DNA of 64,000 nucleotides from Styela clava. Taxonomy: Eukaryota > Chordata > Ascidiacea > Stolidobranchia > Styelidae. This document shows, piece after piece, positions 55,237-64,000 of this stretch. Every line of letters begins with the position of its first letter. Positions within the stretch are counted from its first letter, which is position 1. A program made the position numbers and the translations under genes. The notes under the pieces were generated by a model, which worked only from the letters and a program-made list of their open reading frames with translations, was not told the DNA's origin and searched no databases. The stretch spans positions 24,759,383-24,823,382 of the forward strand of contig NC_135252.1 in the NCBI RefSeq assembly GCF_964204865.1, read 5' to 3'.

Positions 55237-58200
55237 AAGTGTTAACTCTAAGCGAATTATGAGTGCGAAAGTGCTTCGCAGTCGAAAAATAAAGTGCGAA
55301 AGTGCTTTTGCCGATTTTAACAAGCGCTCCTCCGGTTAATATTATGAATTAAAGAGAAGCCTTTCTGTTAACGAAGTTCCCTTTAAGCGAATTCATGTTT
55401 AATTAAAACAAGCGAATTCATCCGCAACGAAAAGACATGTGCTAACACTTGCCGCAAACAAAACTTCCATGCAATGTAATGAATGTATCACGGTGTCAGT
55501 TGCGTACTCGCGTGAACAGCAAAGGCTTTCACATTTGTTACTCCTTCCATCTAACAGACAACGATTGATACACGTAGGCTGGAAACCATATTAGTTACAG
55601 GGTGGATCATTTGTACAAATCCCGTGCAAAATAATTCCCCCCCCTCAAAAATATAAATAGCAATCAACTAATTAGGGTTAGGTGCGCTGGAAATTCAACT
55701 TTTCGATTTATCCCTAAACCTAATCTGATAATTATTAATTTGTGATTTTGAACCACTTTGAAAGTCGCCGCCCCCCCCCCCCCGCTGTTTTAAAAGATAG
55801 GTTAACCTATGTTCCCTCCGAAATATTACACAGGATACTCCCCTGTTTTAGGAGATAGGTTGACCTACTTTCCTTTTAAACTTTTTTCTCCGAAATATTT
55901 CACAAGATCACTTTGAAAATCCTCCCCTTTCGTGAGCTAGCGTGACCTAATTTCTCATTTTTAATTACACTAATAGGAACGATGACACCAAACAGTTTTT
56001 TTTGCGAATGTAAAGCAATCGAATTGAAAAACGGTATTTACGACGCCCTTACAACAAATTGAGTGTATTAAACTTCCCTGGTAAGTAATATTATTATTGT
56101 ACTTATACACCTGTTGGAGTATTTCGGACAATTTTGAATTTAAAATTAATGAAAACCCGACATATAATAAAGACGCAAAAGTAAAATGAACATTTATTGA
56201 AAAAGTTATTATTTAAGAAAGACAACATGATCGTACAAATCCGCCCAAACCTCGATGTTCGCAAGTGAGATGATAAATAAATACTTCCCTGTATTCGATC
56301 AATTAACTTTAGCGTATCGTTGTTCTGCCAACAAACAGCCGGGTGCAAAATATTTCCGTCCTGTGATATGCTCACAAATATTCTCGATATTAATATCATA
56401 CCCTCGCGTATGTACTTTCTATTAAATCTTTAGTGATCCCTTCCATCCTTGGCCAAGTCATGTTTCGAATATGTGAACATTTTATTTGACCATACATGGC
56501 CGGCGGGATGTTAAAATTGTAAACAAGAGAGAGGTAAAATCAATCGCGAATTTCGTTATAACGGCTCGTTTACGAATTGTTGCGCCTGTTATCGTCGAAA
56601 ATGATTACATTTGTTGTATTTTGAGGCATTAGAGCAGTAATAATTAGGGCATGACATCATCAAAATCGTCAAATAAGATTTGAAAATATGTATTTTGTTG
56701 GGAATGCAAAATAAATGTAACAAAACGCATTTTTTTGTGATATAACTTTGTATTTTCGGAAACGGATTGCTGTGAAAGGTAAAATTTGATCTAAATTAAT
56801 CGCAAAAATGTTTTATTTTAAATGTAACAAAACACATTTTTCGCAATACAACTGTATTTTCGGATACCGGGTGTCATGAAGAGTAAAATATGATCTGAAT
56901 TAACCGTAAATAATGTTTCATTCCAAATTTATCAAAACGCATTTTTTGCGATATAATATTGTATTTTCGAAAACGGGGCGTCATGAAATATATTAATCTA
57001 ATGTTTTATCTATCGTCTAACTAACGTCTGGTACACATCATTTCCGGGGAGAACTCTAGCCCGCGAAACGTCATTTAATTTAAAATAGAGAATGTTCCAC
57101 GCATTCCAAAACGGAAAATCACCAGTAAGTCGACAGGGATTCAACCCTCCGGATTCAGTATTCTATATCCCCGTGTCAGAAATTTCTGAAGATTGGAACA
57201 AAGAACCGTCAAACCGCCGCGGAAGAAGGGGAGTATTTTTTGCACTAATAATTAGGGCGTGACATTATCAATATCGTCAAGAAACTGGTGAATTTTCAAA
57301 TTCCATAAATAAAATTGTGAATTGCTTGGTAACATTTTAGCTATAACTATCGCCGGGGTATTGTTTTGTTGAAAACATGTTGAAACTTGAGGGAATCAGT
57401 TACAATTAGCGCCTGACCTCTATTAGGCACTCGAGCACTCGAAAAAAAAAGCACTCGAGTCCAATCTTTTTAGCATTAAGTCGCATACGTAAAATATCCT
57501 GTAAAAGAAGTGCTGTTCATTAACGTTATCTCGTCCTATGACCACACAGAAATGCCTTTATTGCCGAATTATTCAATCACTATTTTAAATCAACATTCAG
57601 GATTGGCACAATTTCAGATTTGCGAAATTTATCACCATAGAAAAACATGAGAAAGTTAATTATCGTCTTAATAAATATCAGCATCACGGTATCCACAATA
57701 ATATTACCATTCGCATAAAATTGGGACCGTAAATTTACAAATCTTGATAGGTAAAATCAAAGCCAACGCAAATGTTAATTTGAGTCCTCAATGTCTTCAA
57801 CAACAGCTGTTGCCGATGTGAACAAACGGGTAAACCCGAAATATAAAACTTCGATGTCCGCCGACCCGCAAGAATTCATATTTGTAAAAGAGAGAGGGCG
57901 GGAATATAGATTAACAAAACCTGGATATCGCCGCCAAAACGATCGGTGACAAGAACAATTAGCGATTACAACGGAATTAACCAGTAAAAAGGCTTTGTTG
58001 CCGATTTTTTAATGTTTCCACCGACGTTCCAAAAATATTTGTTATTCGGTACTCGTTAAAAATATTCAATTCAATGAAATATTGAATTTTGCCCACCCGT
58101 ACTCGCATATCAATGAGAAATAGTTGTGTAAATATCGCAAAATGCCACGTGCTTTCCACATTGTGATTACAATAAAATGGCACTTAATGGTATTAACGAT

Positions 58201-58634
58201 ATCATTGATAGTCACATGACCACTTTCGTTCAAAGAAAGGCACTGCGTAGTATTCCAATATCTGGTTTCAAAGACACGGAGCGTTTTTGCGGGAGAAGCG
58301 GGATCGGTGTGCTTGTATAATAATCATATTATAAACAAGAATTTTGCAGTTAATGCAAATGCTTTATCTCCTATGTCTACATCTCATAGGTTAGAATTCC
58401 GGTAAATATGGTTATGATATGCAGAATTGAGTTACAAAAGTACTAGTATGTTACTTATTTGTCAACTTAATACTCGAAAATATTTGTTAACTTTGAATTT
58501 TTATTCCATTCAAAATCGGAAAAAAGTGCTATTTCTCTTCAAAATCGGAAAAAAGTGCTATTTCGCAGTCCCTAAAAAAAGTTGCGCAAGTGCTTCGCAA
58601 TTTTCGCAAAAAAGTGCGCTAATAGTGAACACTG
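55237..58634. mobile_element. Putative 3.4-kb non-autonomous hAT-like element
   Basis: The left end AGTGTTAACTCTAAGCG, followed by 'gtgcgaaagtgcttcgcag', faces the right end GCGCTAATAGTGAACACTG, preceded by 'gcaagtgcttcgcaa'. The flanks TTATGGTA and AATTGGTA agree only in their last five bases. I find no transposase in any frame; the interior contains a tandem array (56719-56990). It may be a deleted element or two related ends brought together by chance. Confidence 0.5.
56695..56995 (+). repeat. Tandem repeat, about 107-bp unit x 3
   Basis: 'aacaaaacgcattttt', 'gcgatataac' and 'tgtattttcggaaacggg' recur three times from about 56719, 56826 and 56931. Confidence 0.8.
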
Positions 58635-59724
58635 AATTGGTAATTTATTCGTGAGTTGCTCTGCACGTCTGTAATTTTTTTTTTCATGAAGTTTGCTCAA
58701 AGCAAGATCAAAACCCTTTTATATATATCCGGTAGAATAAAGGGTGCCGATGAAGATTTTTAAAATTGCGAAGCGAATTTAACGATACCATACATTATTT
58801 TGGCTCTCACAGATACTCAAACAATTACTGGTTTAAAAACAACAAACCTCGTTTAAGATATATTGAGAACAGACTTCATAACAAAAATGAAATTGAAAAG
58901 GGACTTTTTGGACACCAACCTCTGAAACAGATATATGTATGACTACGGCAGCCCTGATACAGAAGTCTGAAAAGTTCGAGGACTCTACATCTGAGCCTAA
59001 ATTCGCAGGATAACCTTTTTATGAATGCATTTTGAAGTAGAGCATACGTCCAATTCGTGTAATAATCAGTCGATGAATGGATTGGATGCCACAATCAATA
59101 AGCCCCCAATGCTTAGCGTCGCTATCTTCTAGCAGTATTGTGCACGAGTACCTATTTCCTTCACAGGCAAGGCTGGGAATTTAAGTAAAAACACTTGAAC
59201 TGTTAACCGGATGAAAAATAACCGGCTAACCACAGCGCGAAGTTTGACTTAATAATTTAAGCTTCTTACGTCCCGATCGTTCGTTCCAAAGCAATTTCAC
59301 ATAATCTTATCGTGGTATTGCTTGAGAACATTCAAGGATCGAGACAGTTTGCAGGTTCGGAAATATGGAATTTCTTTTTTTCAAACCTGTGACACGATTA
59401 CTTTCATTGATACAAATCACAGCGCATTGAAAAGAAAATTCGACTTTTTAATACATAGTTTGATCAGTTTTTACTATTTTATTGAGAGATAAATTTGCGA
59501 TGAACTAATAATTTTTGGAGAAATTGTACAATATAAAGGTAATTTCTATCAGAGATATCAGTTAACGGAAAAAATAAATCGTAACCGTTAACCACCTAAA
59601 AACGTTTGCCTGATTAACCATTCCCAGGTCACTGTAGTCTCAGCAAAGTAAAAAACCACGTCACGACTCAATCCCTGGCAGATTTCATAAACAACACTGA
59701 TGAGTCACATTGACACTAAGATTT
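58635..59724. other. No gene; weak repeat match
   Basis: 58735-58815 resembles 14728-14815 ('cgataccata', 'attttggc.ctcacagat'). No coding signal. Confidence 0.4.
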
Positions 59725-59875
59725 GGAATAGCATTTACGTATTTATCCCTGGGAAGAGAAAAGCCGTTAATGCGGCTTAATAATATGACGAACCTTGACC
59801 TCTCGTCCAGTCAACACTTCATGTCCGGATATTGGATTAGTTAGCCAGTAATCAGTCAGATGCATAAACTTGTTG
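59725..59875 (-). repeat. SINE 3' fragment
   Basis: 'tttacgtatttatccctggg', 'ggcttaataatatga' and 'attagttagccagtaat' match the SINE 3' body in reverse. Confidence 0.65.
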
Positions 59876-59912
59876 CGAAGAACGGACATTATTTTTAAAT
59901 AACCTACCTCCA

Positions 59913-60124
59913 GACGTTCCAGAAGTGTGTGTACCAATATGGAGGAACCAATTTTGTTCGCTACTTTACATCAAGTTGGGTACAGGAACTGAAACCTATG
60001 GGCAGGGGTATATTCACTTGGCTAACACAGACAGTCCCCGAACTCGTAATATAACCAAAATAAAGTAATTGGAATAAAACTATGGCCTAACCCTAACCTG
60101 GTACACACATACTACGAAAGTACC
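59913..60124. mobile_element. Palindromic-family MITE, GGAGCGCC subtype
   Basis: 212 bp, starting GACGTTCCAGAAGTGTGTG and ending CTACGAAAGTACC. The flanks TACCTCCA (59905-59912) and TATCTCCA (60125-60132) match at 7 of 8 positions. Confidence 0.87.
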
Positions 60125-60346
60125 TATCTCCAATCTCCCCTTCAGACCACACTCACAAATAAACCTCTGTACTGAATGAATTGGGAAATAAATTTATTCC
60201 AGAAATTATCGCGATTACAATCAGCAAACTTAGGATGCACCAATGATTCATTGGAACTAAACGACAAATAGTTTCACAAAAAAAGTAGTTCGCCACAAAA
60301 TCTTTATCTAATTATAGAAGAATTAAGATAAGTCATTGCTCTAATG

Positions 60347-60738
60347 TAGTGGTTCCCAAACTGGGGTTTATCACCCTCAAAGGGGGTTATTTGGCATTTT
60401 TTTGGGGGTAATCCAAACGTTTACTGTTTTAACAATTCAGCCATATTTAACCAATCTTTGGAAAAGCTGGACATTCAATTCTCACATCTAGTCAACGAGC
60501 CTAGTCATCTAAGTAACATGGTTGGCAGGTATATAATAACAAAACTTCACCAAACAGATTAAATGCTAATTGGATGCGGATTAAATGCGGATCGAAATGT
60601 GCAATAGGTCTTAGTATTATCGCCAATATTGGTCAAAAAAAGGAAAACTGTAGGGCAACTGTATTTTTATGAAAAGGGGTAATCGAGCTTTTGGTAATTT
60701 GTTTTAAGGGTAAAAACTCAAAAGTTTGGGAATCACTG
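60347..60738. mobile_element. Non-autonomous hAT element, 392 bp
   Basis: Termini TAGTGGTTCCCAAACTGGGG and AAAAGTTTGGGAATCACTG are inverted. The flanks CTCTAATG (60339-60346) and CTTTAATG (60739-60746) match at 7 of 8 positions. Confidence 0.85.
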
Positions 60739-61045
60739 CTTTAATGACAGCGCCCCAAAAAACATTGAAATTACTAAAACAAAAAATTATGGCATTTGAG
60801 GCTTGAAATTAAAATATGATAATATAGTACAAGTCATAAAAATATAAAGTTCAGAATTAAAAGGATTATTAAATTGTTCTATCTACTATAATAAGGATTT
60901 TCAATTTATCCAGCGAGAGCACAATCGAAGGATAAGATTTTCATACTTATTCTGAAAAGAGGAAACCTAATAGAAGCCATGGGTCGGATTTTTACACTTA
61001 ACTTGGGGAGGATTAGAATTAGGATTAAAATAGGATTCTTATATT

Positions 61046-61275
61046 GGTGCTCCTGAAGTATGCGAACCAAGATGGCGGACATCGAAACGTAGCATGGGTA
61101 ACAGGTTAGGCCATAATTTTATTTCAATTTCCCTTATTTTAGTCCTACTATGAGTTCGAAGACTAGCCAAGTGCATCTCGTAGTATTTATACCTAAAATT
61201 ATGGCCTAACCCTAACCTAGTACACATATTACATTCTGATGTTCGCCATCTTGGTTCGCATACTTCAGGAGCCCC
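61046..61275. mobile_element. Palindromic MITE, long class
   Basis: 230 bp, starting GGTGCTCCTGAAGTATGCG and ending CGCATACTTCAGGAGCCCC. The flanks CTTATATT (61038-61045) and TTTATATT (61276-61283) match at 7 of 8 positions. Confidence 0.9.
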
Positions 61276-61355
61276 TTTATATTTATTCCAGCTGATGAAA
61301 GTCCATAATATGGCTGGCTTGATCAAAGAAACGGATTTTCATATTTATTCTAGTA

Positions 61356-61635
61356 CAGTGGTTCTCAAACGGTGGGGGGCGGGCCTCACAGGTAGAGGCG
61401 TAGACGAGTTTTTGAGGGGGCTTGAAGCTAATTAAAAATAAAAATATTTGATCTTGCCCGCCATATTTTGGATATTTACGTTCCATCCATATTTTCAACA
61501 AGTTTTGTGAATAAAACATACTTTGGCCTTACTATCTGTTATTTGTAGCTTATTGTTAGCTAGTTATTTTTGAGATGGGGGATGCCAGACTTGAAAAATT
61601 CAAAAAAGGGGGCTCTGCTTAAAAAGTTAAAGGAA
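61356..61635. mobile_element. hAT-like element, copy 3
   Basis: The left end is CAGTGGTTCTCAAACGGTGG. The interior matches 43005-43266. The right end 'ctctgcttaaaaagttaaag' is degraded. Confidence 0.65.
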
Positions 61636-61679
61636 AAGCGTGACAAGAACGCCTAATTATAGGGTTTCTCATGTACATT

Positions 61680-61765
61680 CTCTGGGAGAGAGGAAAGTTA
61701 AAAAGACTGCTTATTCACGAGGTAAACTACGACCTCTTGTTTGCGTGCCATGCCAGCAAACATAT
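61680..61765 (-). repeat. SINE 3' fragment, diverged
   Basis: 'ctgggagagaggaaagtt' and 'acgacctcttgtttgcgtgc' recall the SINE 3' body in reverse. Confidence 0.4.
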
Positions 61766-62792
61766 AATTATACTAGTTCATACGAAGAGTAAAATCACCT
61801 TGTTATAAAAATGATAACTATGATGTGAAACTATAAGCCTCTCGAACTAAGGCCGTGGAACTAAGCTTGATAAAATTGGATCCAGAGTTGGTATTTTAAA
61901 TTCATTGAAACATAAGGTATGACTTGTCGGAGCAAGAGAATTAAAATTGCAAAACTATTTCATCGCCAAAATTTGATTTGACCGGATTTTAAAAAGGGTT
62001 TATCGTCCAAATTCAATTTAACCTAATTTAAGCTAAACCTCAAATTTTTTGATTTTCTGGCCAGAGATGGCCTTTTTAAACTGCAAATGAGGGGTTGATA
62101 TTTTGAAATTAGCAGGTCATAATTTTGAAACTTCAAGGCAACAGAATTTACTAACTGCTAACTTGATGAAAGCATGTACATACAAACTTCCAACAAAAAC
62201 TTTTTGAAGTCAAACTTTTTGAAGTCAAAAACTGAGAGTCGATTTTTTGAAATTTATAGTCTGTTAGAATAATGGCTCAAAAGCCAAATGAATTTTTTTG
62301 CCACCAACAATTTTGAAAGCTTTTTAGAATATAAATTGAAAATTTTGATTAATAAAATTATTATTTTCTAATAGGAAAACTGAGAATAGGATTTGAATTC
62401 GTTAACAAAGATTTTTGGTTCCAATTTTTATTTCTCAAAATTTCCCTCTATATAGTAGACACAAATTATGGCATCATAATTGGAACATTAAAACATGTAA
62501 AATAGACTTCATCAAAAATGGCCCAGACATAAATTGAGTCACTAAGATTTGGGTTCGCAGACAGTAAAACATAAAGAGTCTAATCCTGGATGAAGTTTGA
62601 ATTGTCATAATTGTCAACAACTTGATCAGATATAAGCCCAAATAAGTCAGATATCCAAATCAATTCAAAATATACAAATTCTAATTTCAGGTAGAATTTG
62701 GGAAATTTTAATTCCAAATTAACAATGTAAACACATTCGACCTGAATTGAATGAATATTTTGGAACAAATTCGAATTTAAAATAAAAATAAA
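61766..62792. other. No gene or repeat recognised
   Basis: AT-rich; short ORFs without motif support. Confidence 0.35.
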
Positions 62793-62920
62793 TTTACATA
62801 TTTATCCTGGGGGAGAGGAAAGCCAATAAGACGGCTTAATTATATGGTGAATCCTCTCGTCTGGTTACCCAGTTATTTGTTTCCAGATGCATGGTATTTA
62901 TGGTGAAGGAAAAGTAAGTG
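62793..62920 (-). repeat. SINE 3' fragment
   Basis: 'tttacatatttatcctgggg', 'gagaggaaagcc' and 'aagacggcttaattatatgg' match the SINE 3' body in reverse, then a shortened middle. Confidence 0.75.
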
Positions 62921-64000
62921 TTTCCCTCAGTGAATTTTTTGCATGAAATTCAATCTATTGTACTTCAAAAACTCGCCATGGTGCTTATTATATGAGCAAG
63001 TTCAAACACTACTGAAATCCCAATTACTGATTTTCTGTTTCCTTAAAAATATTTTTGAATTTCCACATCAAAACCAAACAGAACTAACAGTTGAGGTTGC
63101 AGGAAACTAACTACCTTTCCTTGCTTTCTATGCCTTTGCGCAGGTGGATCCTTATGCGTATAACCCAAGGTTGCTATAGCAAAAGTGAAAATGACTATTC
63201 TATTCAATTGAATAGAAAAACCAAACAGCATGTGTTTTGTAAAACATATGCTGCATAATGGCCCCCGCCACTTTTAAAATAAATTTTCGACCAATCAAAA
63301 CAAGCTCTACTGTCTGGGGAAAATACCACTTGACTCAAGATTTAAGAACAGAGTAAAAATGAGTAAAACAATAAAATATCTTCACATATACACAGTCTGT
63401 AACCATAGTAACGAGTGTCACGCTCAGTTGAGCATGACATGTCACGCTCCATTTACTTTAGTATTGCACCTTGATTGTTCATTGAATGAGTTCTTGTATT
63501 GAGCCTGGAATGATAGAAATAATGGATGAACAAAATTTTTAATTTTTTTTACTGGGGGGAGAAAAAAATAAGACGTAGTTCTGGCAAGTCACGGGTCATC
63601 CGAGTTAATAACTGAGTTACGGTAAGTCACAATGTCGGTTAGTTAATTTAAAAATTGCTTAAATATGTAATAAACAGACGATTTCTTGTATCGTTACCAG
63701 TCCATGTGTGCTATAAAAGTAGCTAATCAGTTATTGGGTCACCAGGTGGGGGTGGTTTTGCGGGTCGAAACCCCCCCTTTTGAAATGTACCAAAAAATGC
63801 ATTTTTTCAATCATATGTAGCAATTTTTCGTCGGTTGAAACGCTTTTTGGACCCACAAGACTTCTAAGTTACGGCCTAACTCGCCAATCAGAAATTTACG
63901 AATTCCGGCTCCCTCTCATTGAGAATTCCTAGCTGCACCCATGGGAACCCCAAATACATGGCATCAAACTAACATGAACTGGGACCCAACTAGACCCATG
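62921..64000. other. Right end of the window, no gene
   Basis: 63745-63950 is a second copy of the repeat at 38087-38310. The remainder shows no coding or repeat signal that I can support. Confidence 0.4.

Noticed and set aside
56103..56399. 98-codon ORF in the 3.4-kb putative element
   Set aside because: No transposase or other domain features; AT-rich composition explains it.

Overview
This is an AT-rich metazoan nuclear segment. It holds canonical GT-AG introns, single-copy housekeeping genes and a heavy load of small DNA transposons. Protein similarity and transposon content suggest a marine invertebrate deuterostome, possibly an ascidian tunicate. That assignment is inference and the species cannot be fixed from the sequence alone.

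Five cellular genes are recognisable. STEEP1 (235-897, minus) is a single intact exon. A 17-exon gene for the calcium-regulated mitochondrial aspartate/glutamate carrier (aralar/citrin, SLC25A12/13) runs 7179-30807 on the plus strand; the reconstructed exons join in frame into 696 codons plus a stop. WBP4 (33064-34026) and RANBP1 (35110-35844) lie in tandem on the minus strand, both intronless. MRPL45 (mitochondrial large ribosomal subunit) starts 691 bp away, divergent from RANBP1, and runs through ten exons from 36536 to 53312; the joined reading frame is 404 codons plus a stop. I found no cellular gene from about 53.8 kb to the end. The genes are ordinary eukaryotic neighbours: two mitochondrial proteins, one splicing factor, one Ran-cycle factor and one ER-trafficking factor, with no shared pathway.

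Introns and intergenic DNA are mostly repeats. (1) A 5.1-kb Ty1/copia retrotransposon lies antisense in MRPL45 intron 6. It has 340/341-bp LTRs differing by one base indel, a 5-bp target duplication, an initiator-tRNA-Met primer site and one frameshift in reverse transcriptase. (2) A family of palindromic 100-240-bp hAT-type MITEs has at least fourteen copies, many with perfect 8-bp target duplications. (3) Other hAT-type elements include two cases of one element nested in another, and one transposase remnant. (4) A tRNA-derived SINE of about 345 bp occurs in complete and partial copies. (5) There are several tandem arrays and minisatellites.

The most interesting gene-level observations are two small duplicated exons. 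SLC25A12/13 exon 8 is an extra 35-codon, phase-0 cassette that resembles the end of exon 7. A 25-nt second copy of the end of MRPL45 exon 6 is phase-compatible and differs only at synonymous sites over its coding part. I see no CRISPR array, operon, prokaryotic feature or clearly new multi-gene system.
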